From Candidatus Omnitrophota bacterium (GTDB lineage Bacteria; Omnitrophota; Gorgyraeia; Velamenicoccales; JABMQK01), in the NCBI GenBank assembly GCA_028712915.1, contig JAQTPJ010000028.1:1-8233 (forward strand): DNA of 8,233 nucleotides, written 5' to 3'. This document shows, piece by piece, positions 1 through 8,233 of the stretch (position 1 is the first letter of the stretch; every line of letters starts with the position of its first letter). The notes below the pieces were generated by a model, which was not told the DNA's origin, searched no databases, and saw nothing but the letters and a program-made list of their open reading frames with translations. The translations under genes were made by a program, and so were the position numbers.

Positions 1-886
1 TTGCGCCTTTCTTATTCAGGAAATCTACTGTCTCTGCCACTACCTCTGAACCTGAACCAATAATCACAATGATATCTTCTGCGTCGGGGCTGCCGTAATA
101 ATCAAATAAATGGTATTTTCTTCCTGTGAGTTTGGCGAATTTATCCATAGCCTGCTGCACAATCTCAGGGCAGGCGGCATAGTATTTATTTACCGTTTCG
201 CGGCCCGTAAAATATACGTCGGGATTCTGCGATGTGCCGCGCAGCACAGGATTATCCGGAGTCATCCCCCGCGCGCGATGCTGCCTGACAAAATCATCAT
301 CTATCATTTCGCGCATATCCACTAAGGTAAGTTCTTCAACTTTCTGAATCTCATGGGATACGCGGAAGCCTTCGAAGAAGTGTAAAAACGGGATTCGGGA
401 TTTAAGCGTGGCGGCCTGGGAAATTAAGGCAAAGTCCATCGCTTCCTGCACACTGGAGGAAGCAAGCATGGCCCAGCCGGTCGAACGCACACCCATTACG
501 TCAGAGTGGTCTCCGAAAATGGAAAGCGCCTGGCACGCAAGAGAGCGCGCCGCAATATGGAATACCGTCGGCAGTAGCTCGCCGGCTATCTTATACATAT
601 TAGGGACCATTAAAAGCAGCCCTTGTGAAGCCGTAAAAGTAGTGGTCAAAGCGCCTGAAGTCAAAGAACCGTGCACCGCGCCTGCAGCGCCTGCCTCTGA
701 CTGCAACTCCACTACATTAGGAATTGCTCCCCATATATTGACTTCGCCTTTAGCTGATTTAGCGTCGGAAATCTCGCCCATTGCAGACGAAGGCGTAATA
801 GGATAAATAGCAATGACCTCATTAGTAGCATGGGCAACGTGCGCAACCGCGCTATTGCCATCATGAGGTACCATATCGCGTTTCAT
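1..886 (-). CDS. nifJ: Pyruvate:ferredoxin (flavodoxin) oxidoreductase, N-terminal 295 residues (partial at the left edge)
   Basis: This cytoplasmic enzyme oxidatively decarboxylates pyruvate with CoA to acetyl-CoA and CO2 and passes electrons to ferredoxin or flavodoxin. Reading the minus strand from ATG 886-884 gives 295 uninterrupted codons up to the window edge. The full family protein is about 1170-1200 residues, so only domain I and the start of domain II are present; the C-terminal TPP-binding and ferredoxin-like 4Fe-4S domains lie outside. Visible marks are DGNSAVAHVA (9-18), the YPITPSS motif (28-34) with Thr31, Glu64 in the VVELQSEAGA stretch, Arg114, and GDHSDVM (125-131). Thr31, Glu64 and Arg114 match, as I recall the Desulfovibrio africanus structure, residues contacting pyruvate and TPP. 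The start is supported by GGGGG at 892-896, five bases upstream, and by a good promoter at 935-963. It points to anaerobic fermentative or acetogenic-type metabolism. It appears to be a transcription unit separate from the biotin operon. Confidence 0.95.
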   Translation of the reverse strand, partial: MKRDMVPHDGNSAVAHVAHATNEVIAIYPITPSSAMGEISDAKSAKGEVNIWGAIPNVVELQSEAGAAGAVHGSLTSGALTTTFTASQGLLLMVPNMYKIAGELLPTVFHIAARSLACQALSIFGDHSDVMGVRSTGWAMLASSSVQEAMDFALISQAATLKSRIPFLHFFEGFRVSHEIQKVEELTLVDMREMIDDDFVRQHRARGMTPDNPVLRGTSQNPDVYFTGRETVNKYYAACPEIVQQAMDKFAKLTGRKYHLFDYYGSPDAEDIIVIIGSGSEVVAETVDFLNKKGA

Positions 887-901
887 AAAAACCCCCAATC
901 T

Positions 902-917
902 ATTTATTGTTATAAAT
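902..917 (-). other. AT-rich perfect inverted repeat in the predicted leader (possible operator)
   Basis: ATTTAT (902-907) and ATAAAT (912-917) are perfect inverted copies around a four-base centre. The repeat sits between the expected transcription start (about 928) and the Shine-Dalgarno GGGGG (892-896). Such a position could suit a repressor site, but a stem of only A-T pairs would be a weak RNA hairpin and can arise by chance in AT-rich DNA. No regulator can be named. Confidence 0.25.
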
Positions 918-934
918 TTAGGTAAGGAATTGAA

Positions 935-963
935 ATTTTAACACAAACATAAATCCAAGTCAA
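935..963 (-). promoter_or_regulatory. Sigma70/sigmaA-type promoter for the pyruvate:ferredoxin oxidoreductase gene
   Basis: On the minus strand a -35 element TTGACT (963-958) is separated by exactly 17 bases from a -10 element TAAAAT (940-935). Each hexamer differs from consensus at one position. Initiation is expected near 928, leaving a leader of about 40 bases before the ATG at 886. The match is seen directly; that it is active is inference from its spacing and position. Confidence 0.75.
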
Positions 964-987
964 CCAATCTTTGTAAATAGGATTAAT

Positions 988-1006
988 GCCCGTATAAAAG
1001 GCGGGC
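988..1006 (-). terminator. Weak GC hairpin just downstream of marC (possible operon end)
   Basis: GCCCG (988-992) and CGGGC (1002-1006) can pair as a five-base stem with a nine-base loop, 18 bases past the marC stop codon. It is the only GC-rich inverted repeat I see between marC and the next promoter. It is not followed by a T run on the minus strand, so it is not a canonical intrinsic terminator. It may be a transcript-end stabiliser, a weak terminator or chance. Confidence 0.3.
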
Positions 1007-1024
1007 TCTGGACCGCTTAATGCG

Positions 1025-1612
1025 TTAATAAAGCGCGGGCGTTATTATATTAACAACTCCCTTTCTTATCATCATCACGGCGATTGCCGCCAGAAGAAGG
1101 CTGGTAATCTTTGAGAGCGCGCGGGTTCCATTTTCGCCTAATAACTTTATTAAAATCCCCGAAGAGGAAAATATTAATCCCGCCAAAACCACATTAACCA
1201 CTACCGAAACCAAAGTAGCAGCAATGCCGTATTCGGCAATGATAATCAGGGTAGTAGTCAAAACGGCCGGGCCGACTATCAAAGGTATCCCCAGCGGCAC
1301 AGCCCCTAATTCTTTAGTCGGAATTCTGCGTTGTTTACCTGGGTTTAATATATCCTTTATTGCTATACAAAAAAGAACAAAGCCGCCTGCGATCATGAAA
1401 TCGCCTACGGTTATCCCTAATATTTTCAATACAGCCTTTCCTAAGAATACAAAAGCTACGGCAAAACATATTGCCGTAACCATAGAATTAAAAATAATTT
1501 TCCTTTTGTCTTTTCTCTTTAGCCCCTCGGTAAGCGAAACAAAAATCGGCAGCACCCCTATCGCGTCCACCGCCACAAACACAGGAATAAGCGCCAATAA
1601 GAAATTATTCAT
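1025..1612 (-). CDS. marC: MarC-family integral membrane protein
   Basis: This is a 195-residue polytopic inner-membrane protein of the MarC (UPF0056) family. The name comes from the multiple antibiotic resistance locus, but the physiological substrate is not settled, so I assign no transport function. About six hydrophobic segments are visible, near residues 3-27, 40-62, 68-90, 108-128, 130-152 and 165-190. Family-like features are the first helix ending PIFVSLTEG (22-30), KDILNPG (86-92) after helix 3, PLIVGPAVLTTT (110-121), and LGENGTRALSKIT (158-170) leading into the last helix. The usual glycine-rich AGPG at the helix 4 entry reads VGPA here. The frame is open back to an ATG at 1687, but the start at 1612 is chosen because AAGGAGGG (1625-1618) lies five bases upstream and because the longer form adds a basic, non-membrane tail overlapping the preceding kinase gene. 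The gap to that gene is 11 bases. It is the last gene of the run. Confidence 0.86.
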   Translation of the reverse strand: MNNFLLALIPVFVAVDAIGVLPIFVSLTEGLKRKDKRKIIFNSMVTAICFAVAFVFLGKAVLKILGITVGDFMIAGGFVLFCIAIKDILNPGKQRRIPTKELGAVPLGIPLIVGPAVLTTTLIIIAEYGIAATLVSVVVNVVLAGLIFSSSGILIKLLGENGTRALSKITSLLLAAIAVMMIRKGVVNIITPALY

Positions 1613-1617
1613 CTTTG

Positions 1618-1625
1618 CCCTCCTT
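1618..1625 (-). promoter_or_regulatory. Strong Shine-Dalgarno site that fixes the marC start
   Basis: AAGGAGGG on the minus strand, five bases upstream of ATG 1612-1610, is the best ribosome binding site in the window. It partly overlaps the TAA stop of the preceding kinase gene (1626-1624). This supports the 195-residue start over the in-frame ATG at 1687. Confidence 0.85.
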
Positions 1626-1989
1626 AAAAATAATTTTTTAGCCGGGGGATAAAAATCAATATCCCGATAATAGCGGAAAAGATACACGCCACCAGAACCG
1701 CTCCCGAGGCGATATCCTTGAGCATCTTCACGATGTTGCTTATCTTGGCGCCGTGGAATAAATCCACCATAAACTCAAAAGCCGTATTAATCATTTCCGC
1801 CATGATAACCAAAGCAATACAAACTAGGATAATCAAAAACTCAAACCTGTCCACATGCAAAAGAAAAGACATAATAACCACGATAAGCCCGATTGCAATA
1901 TGAATAGCCATATTGCGCTCGCTGCGGCAGGCATAATACATGCCTTTGAGCGCATGAATGAGGCTCTGTGTTAAATTACGCCTGTACAT
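1624..1989 (-). CDS. dgkA: DgkA-family lipid kinase (diacylglycerol or undecaprenol kinase)
   Basis: This is a small integral membrane kinase of 121 residues, the usual family length, that phosphorylates a membrane lipid alcohol with ATP at the cytoplasmic face. A short amphipathic N-terminus (1-26) is followed by three hydrophobic segments near 28-45, 48-68 and 95-117. Conserved polar residues seen are Glu24 (SERN), Glu65, Asn68 and Glu72 in AEMINTAFE (64-72), Asp76, and Lys91-Asp92 in KDIASGAVL (91-99). These match the E. coli DgkA positions Glu28, Glu69, Glu76 and Lys94-Asp95. Sequence does not separate a diacylglycerol kinase, which recycles lipid, from an undecaprenol kinase, which feeds the cell-wall carrier pool. 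The ATG overlaps the nadA stop by one base (TAATG), with GGAG at 2001-1998 eight bases upstream, so translation is probably coupled. marC follows after 11 bases. Confidence 0.9.
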   Translation of the reverse strand: MYRRNLTQSLIHALKGMYYACRSERNMAIHIAIGLIVVIMSFLLHVDRFEFLIILVCIALVIMAEMINTAFEFMVDLFHGAKISNIVKMLKDIASGAVLVACIFSAIIGILIFIPRLKNYF

Positions 1990-2894
1990 TAAACCATCTC
2001 CAGCATTTTCTCTATGGATTTCTTTGCGCGGCGGCGGATATCGTCAGGAACCTTCACCTCTTCCTTTAATTCCTCTAACGCCCAGAGGACTTTCTCCTGG
2101 GTGTTCCTTTTCATATTCGGGCAAATCGCCAGTTCTGTGGCAGGATAAAACTTTTTCGTAGGATTATCTTTATGCAGGCGGTAAATAATCCCCACTTCTG
2201 TGCCGATAATAAATTCCTTGGCCTGAGATTCCCTGACATACTTGCACATCTTGCCCGTAGACAAAGCCTCATCCGCCAGAGAAATAACCTCAGGCGTACA
2301 CTCAGGATGCACGATAACTTTTGCCTGAGGGTGTTTTCTAACCGATTTAACAATATCCTCGGGTAAAATCTTTACGTGCGTGGGGCAATAACCGTCCCGA
2401 GACACAAGGACTCTCCCTGTTTTCTTGGAAACATAATCAGCAAGATATTTATCGGGTATAAAAATTATTTCCTCGGCATTCTTGAGTTTATTTACTATAT
2501 CGACGGCATTGGTGGAAGTGCAGCATATATCCAGCTCCGCTTTTACATCCGCCGAAGTATTAACATATCCTACGACTACCGCTTTGGGGTGGCGCGACTT
2601 TAACTCTCTTAAATCCTCGGCTGTTATCATATTTGCCATAGGGCATCCTGATTTGGCGTCGGGCATAATTATTTTTTTATCCGGGCAAAGTATTGACGCG
2701 GTCTCAGCCATAAAGTGAACTCCGCAAAACACAATCACCTTTGCGTCGCTCTTTGCGGCAATACGGCTTAACTCCAGGGAATCGCCCAAATGGTCGGCGA
2801 TATCCTGCACCTCCGGAAGCTGATAGTTATGCACCAGAATCAAAGCCTGGCGTTCTTTCTTTAACTTTTTTATCTTGTCGGCTAAATTAGACAT
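1989..2894 (-). CDS. nadA: Quinolinate synthase
   Basis: NadA condenses iminoaspartate with dihydroxyacetone phosphate to quinolinate, the first committed ring of de novo NAD synthesis, using an oxygen-sensitive 4Fe-4S cluster. The 301-residue length fits the short NadA form, as in Thermotoga and Pyrococcus. The three expected cluster cysteines are present: Cys84 in KSGCPMAN, Cys170 in DGYCPTH and Cys258 in AICPNM. Other family marks are the start of domain 1, VHNYQLPEVQDIADHLGDS (21-39), VGYVNTSADVKAE (108-120), and VHPECTPEV (195-203) with conserved His196 and Glu198. No residue looks missing. The start codon lies one base past the mnmA stop. A GGAGG at 2911-2907 lies within the end of mnmA, 12 bases upstream. 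The partner genes nadB (or an aspartate dehydrogenase) and nadC are not in the window, so the upstream and downstream steps must be encoded elsewhere. Confidence 0.97.
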   Translation of the reverse strand: MSNLADKIKKLKKERQALILVHNYQLPEVQDIADHLGDSLELSRIAAKSDAKVIVFCGVHFMAETASILCPDKKIIMPDAKSGCPMANMITAEDLRELKSRHPKAVVVGYVNTSADVKAELDICCTSTNAVDIVNKLKNAEEIIFIPDKYLADYVSKKTGRVLVSRDGYCPTHVKILPEDIVKSVRKHPQAKVIVHPECTPEVISLADEALSTGKMCKYVRESQAKEFIIGTEVGIIYRLHKDNPTKKFYPATELAICPNMKRNTQEKVLWALEELKEEVKVPDDIRRRAKKSIEKMLEMV

Positions 2895-2895
2895 T

Positions 2896-6077
<3,182 letters not shown>

Positions 6078-6881
6078 CTATTTATATTGTTTGGATGCCT
6101 CGACGAACATTATCTCAAACGTAGCGAATATCCTGTCGCCTTGCTTAAAATTTGCTTCATAAATCTTGGAAATACTCTCTAGAAAACCCCTACTGGATAA
6201 CCCTTTATACAGGCTCTTGGACCAGTATCTGTTTGCGCCTATATCCTTTAACCAGTAGAGCAGCTCAAATAAATTTGCATAATGCTGTTCTACCTGTTTT
6301 AAATCTGTCTTTACTATGCTGAGCTTCTCTTCTTCCAAGGCTTTCCAGACATCCGTGCTTTTGGGCAGATACCCCATGGCGTTTATCTGCCGGATATCGA
6401 CTTTCAGGTGCTCTGAAATTACCGTTCTTAATTCTTTTAAAGTATTCTCCGTAAAAATTGTAAAATAAAAATTACCGTTTTCTTTTAAAACCCTGCCTGC
6501 ATCCCTGAATGCTGAATTTAAATCGTTAACCCATTGATAAGCCACATTGGAAACCACCAGATCAAACGATTTGTCTTTAAAAGGCAGGTGGTTCGCGTCT
6601 GATTGGGCAAGTTTTACCTTCAGGTTCTTTTTTCTAATCACATCCAGCATCCCGAATGCAATATCCATTGCGTAAATATCTTTGACAAAACCGAGGCCCT
6701 GAAATCTTTTTATCAAATAACCCGTGCCGGCGCCAATATCCAACAGGCTGAAATCATAATCAGGCAATATAACCCTGTCGAATAATTCGTTGGCAATGTC
6801 TCTTTGCAGTAAGGCATTCTCGTCGTAATTTACAGACGCCATGGAGAATTCTTTCTTTATGGATGTATTTTTATCTGTCAT
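6078..6881 (-). CDS. bioC: Malonyl-ACP O-methyltransferase BioC
   Basis: BioC transfers methyl from SAM to the free carboxyl of malonyl-ACP, letting fatty acid synthase extend it to pimeloyl-ACP methyl ester. The 267 residues show a class I methyltransferase fold: motif I LLDIGAGTGYL (46-56), acidic Asp73 in the AMDIAFGML stretch, Asp95 in QSDANHLPF, and the BioC-typical SNVAYQWVNDL (111-121). Two regions separate it from a generic methyltransferase: the N-terminal FSMASVNYDENALLQRDIA (12-30), and NLFELLYWLKDIGAN (203-217). The start at 6881 is kept over ATG 6842 because the longer form includes the KKEFSMAS segment that precedes the conserved YD in the family. The start overlaps the bioH stop by four bases (ATGA), and I see no clear Shine-Dalgarno, so it probably depends on coupling. 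A neighbouring bioH supports the methyl-ester route rather than pimelate uptake. Confidence 0.93.
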   Translation of the reverse strand: MTDKNTSIKKEFSMASVNYDENALLQRDIANELFDRVILPDYDFSLLDIGAGTGYLIKRFQGLGFVKDIYAMDIAFGMLDVIRKKNLKVKLAQSDANHLPFKDKSFDLVVSNVAYQWVNDLNSAFRDAGRVLKENGNFYFTIFTENTLKELRTVISEHLKVDIRQINAMGYLPKSTDVWKALEEEKLSIVKTDLKQVEQHYANLFELLYWLKDIGANRYWSKSLYKGLSSRGFLESISKIYEANFKQGDRIFATFEIMFVEASKQYK

Positions 6882-7669
6882 TTTAAGAATTTACGTATTA
6901 AATCATTAAATTTTTCTGCCTTTGTTAAAAAAGGAAGATGCCCGCAGCCTTCAAATAATTCGGCTTTAGAGCGTTTGAGTTTTTCGCCTATATAATTTAC
7001 CGATTCAACCGGGCAGATGGGGTCGCCTGTCCCACAAACAATCAGCGCCGGCAGGATAATCTTATTTAATTCATTTGTCAAATCCTCTTGTTCGATGGCT
7101 GATAAGAATTCATCCAGCGCGTCTTTTTGCGGCCAGGAATTTCTCTTTGCGATAGAATCCCAAGCCTGCCTGTAATCCGACTGCCGGCGTTCTTCTTCGG
7201 TAAACAACCAGCGCATAAATACCAATAATATATCAGGGTAGTTGCCGCGGATAAACCCTCTTAATTTATCCACTTCTGCCTGGGATAGTCCGTAGCTGTA
7301 ACCGTCGGATTTGACAAATTTGGCGTTTGTGCCGATTAAAATAATTTTATCCACTAATCCCGGATAAGCGAGGACAAATTTTAAACCCAACAGCCCGCCA
7401 AAAGAATGCCCGATTAAGCTAATCCTGCTTAATCCTAATTCTTCAAAGATAAAATACAGGTCACTCACTATATCTACGCCTTCTTTATAGCCTGAATTTC
7501 CATGCCCGGGTAAATCTAAAACAATAGATTTATATCCATGCAAGCCGCCTATCTGCCTAAACCAAATATTCGAATCAAACGACCAACCGTGTAGAAATAC
7601 CAGCGGCTCGCCTTCCCCTTCTATACGATAAAACCAATCTATGCCTGATTCTGTCTTTATATTAGGCAT
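6878..7669 (-). CDS. bioH: Alpha/beta hydrolase, probable pimeloyl-ACP methyl ester carboxylesterase BioH
   Basis: BioH hydrolyses the methyl ester of pimeloyl-ACP, ending the elongation masked by BioC and yielding the BioF substrate. The protein is 263 residues, close to E. coli BioH at 256. The catalytic triad is visible: Ser89 in GHSFGG (87-92), Asp216 in GTGDPICP (213-220), and His244 in GCGHLPF (241-247). HGW (27-29) forms the oxyanion region and is the triplet seen in BioH; DLPGHGNSG (52-60) follows. A lid-like insertion spans about 125-195. Many hydrolases share this fold, so the name rests partly on position between bioF and bioC. A non-orthologous esterase of the same role remains possible. 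The ATG lies inside the end of bioF (13-base overlap) and its upstream sequence has only a poor ribosome site. Its stop overlaps the bioC start in ATGA. Confidence 0.85.
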   Translation of the reverse strand: MPNIKTESGIDWFYRIEGEGEPLVFLHGWSFDSNIWFRQIGGLHGYKSIVLDLPGHGNSGYKEGVDIVSDLYFIFEELGLSRISLIGHSFGGLLGLKFVLAYPGLVDKIILIGTNAKFVKSDGYSYGLSQAEVDKLRGFIRGNYPDILLVFMRWLFTEEERRQSDYRQAWDSIAKRNSWPQKDALDEFLSAIEQEDLTNELNKIILPALIVCGTGDPICPVESVNYIGEKLKRSKAELFEGCGHLPFLTKAEKFNDLIRKFLK

Positions 7670-8233
7670 AATTTTTTAGCAACTTTCTCAATTTTATCCA
7701 AAGCAAACCCTAAATCGTCTTTTTTATGCGTTGCCATTAAGGTTATCCTAAGCCGCGCCGAACCTCTGGCAACTGTCGGCGGCCTTATGCCCTGCGCAAA
7801 AACCCCCTCATCGAATAATATTTTACTAAATTCCATAGTTAACTTAGAATCTTTAATTATCAAGGGAATTATGGGCGTTTCTTCGGCGATAACATCAAAT
7901 CCCAAAGATTTTAACCTGCTTTTAAAAAACCTGATATTTCCCCTTAATTTAATCCTCAGCTCTTTACCGCCCTGCGCTATCTCCAACGCCTTTATGTCAG
8001 CCGCAATAACTGCCGGCGGCAAGGAAGTGGTATAAATAAACGCCCGGCTTTTATTTATCAGGTATTCAATTAAATATTTTGTCCCGCATACATACGCGCC
8101 GAACCCTCCTATGGCCTTACTCAATGTCCCCATTTGGACAAGATTTTCTTTCGCATCTTCCAAGCCAAGATGTTCCAAGGCGCCCCTTCCGTTTTCCCCC
8201 AAAACACCTGTTGCGTGCGCTTCATCAATCATT
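7657..8233 (-). CDS. bioF: 8-amino-7-oxononanoate synthase BioF, C-terminal 192 residues or so (5' end beyond the right edge)
   Basis: BioF is a PLP enzyme of the alpha-oxoamine synthase family that condenses pimeloyl-ACP (or pimeloyl-CoA) with L-alanine, releasing CO2, to give KAPA. The family protein is about 385 residues, so roughly the second half is present. Counting from the methionine at 8232-8230, which is internal and not the start, the visible motifs are DEAHATGVLGENGRG (3-17) with the PLP-contacting Asp3 and His6, the Schiff-base lysine Lys39 in GTLSKAIGGFGAY (35-47), YTTSLPP, and IRPPTVARGSARLRITL near the end. The C-terminal motif with RPPTV separates BioF from the related glycine C-acetyltransferase. 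The frame remains open to base 8233. The end overlaps bioH by 13 bases. The first half, the start codon and any operon promoter must lie further right. Confidence 0.93.
   Translation of the reverse strand, partial: MIDEAHATGVLGENGRGALEHLGLEDAKENLVQMGTLSKAIGGFGAYVCGTKYLIEYLINKSRAFIYTTSLPPAVIAADIKALEIAQGGKELRIKLRGNIRFFKSRLKSLGFDVIAEETPIIPLIIKDSKLTMEFSKILFDEGVFAQGIRPPTVARGSARLRITLMATHKKDDLGFALDKIEKVAKKLCLI

Noticed and set aside
408..806. Plus-strand open frame of 132 codons
   Set aside because: It lies entirely antisense to the PFOR coding region, whose translation is unmistakable. The plus-strand product shows no recognisable motif.
933..949. Possible Rex (NADH-sensing repressor) site over the PFOR -10 region
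   Set aside because: The minus strand reads TTGTGTTAAAATTTCAA here, which recalls TTGTGAA half-sites. The right half does not complete the TTCACAA inverted repeat, so the match is too poor.
887..1024. tRNA, riboswitch or small RNA in the only sizeable intergenic gap
   Set aside because: The 138 bases are mostly AT-rich and hold one weak five-base GC stem. I see no cloverleaf or aptamer core.
1224..1652. Plus-strand open frame of 142 codons
   Set aside because: It is antisense to marC and the end of the kinase gene. The minus-strand product has clear family motifs and the best ribosome site in the window.
1613..1687. Longer marC form starting at ATG 1687
   Set aside because: It would add 25 basic, non-membrane residues overlapping the kinase gene. 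AAGGAGGG sits five bases before the ATG at 1612 instead.
2111..2353. Minus-strand open frame of 80 codons in another frame within nadA
   Set aside because: It overlaps conserved NadA coding sequence that includes Cys258 and the His196 motif. Its product is arginine- and leucine-rich with no recognisable domain, typical of an out-of-frame shadow.
6840..6842. Alternative bioC start at internal ATG 6842
   Set aside because: It would drop the KKEFS segment that aligns with the start of the BioC family, and it has no better ribosome site. The ATGA overlap at 6878-6881 favours the longer form.
8230..8232. ATG near the right edge as the bioF start
   Set aside because: It lies in the middle of the conserved BioF core, directly before DEAHATG. 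About half of the protein must precede it.

Overview
The window looks like part of a bacterial chromosome from an anaerobe. It is moderately AT-rich, tightly packed, and every gene I can support is on the minus strand, so transcription runs from high to low coordinates. The anaerobe inference rests on a pyruvate:ferredoxin oxidoreductase gene at the left end. I cannot assign a phylum from sequence alone. An uncultured lineage such as Omnitrophota is a guess, not a result. I found no mobile element, CRISPR array, tRNA or rRNA, and no sign of recent transfer.

Right and centre (8233 down to 3987): a biotin block in the order bioF (3' part only, its start lies beyond the right edge), bioH, bioC, and a single long gene encoding a BioD-BioA fusion. 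BioC methylates malonyl-ACP so that it can enter fatty acid elongation. BioH removes the methyl group from pimeloyl-ACP methyl ester. BioF makes KAPA, the BioA domain makes DAPA, and the BioD domain makes dethiobiotin. Only the last enzyme, BioB, is not in view; it may lie upstream of bioF or elsewhere.

Left-centre (3990 down to 1025): the same run of genes continues without a break into mnmA (tRNA 2-thiouridylase), nadA (quinolinate synthase), a small DgkA-family lipid kinase, and a MarC-family membrane protein. The seven junctions from bioF to marC range from a 13-base overlap to an 11-base gap, so I read all eight genes as one operon with translational coupling.

Left end (about 1024 down to 1): a 138-base gap with a weak hairpin just after marC, then a strong sigma70/sigmaA-type promoter (TTGACT, 17-base spacer, TAAAAT), an AT-rich inverted repeat in the predicted leader, a GGGGG Shine-Dalgarno element, and the first 295 codons of the pyruvate:ferredoxin oxidoreductase gene, which runs off the left edge.

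The most notable feature is the BioD-BioA fusion, with the same domain order as the plant BIO3-BIO1 protein. The rest is recognisable housekeeping and cofactor metabolism in an unusual combination. I see no convincing undescribed defence or mobile system here.
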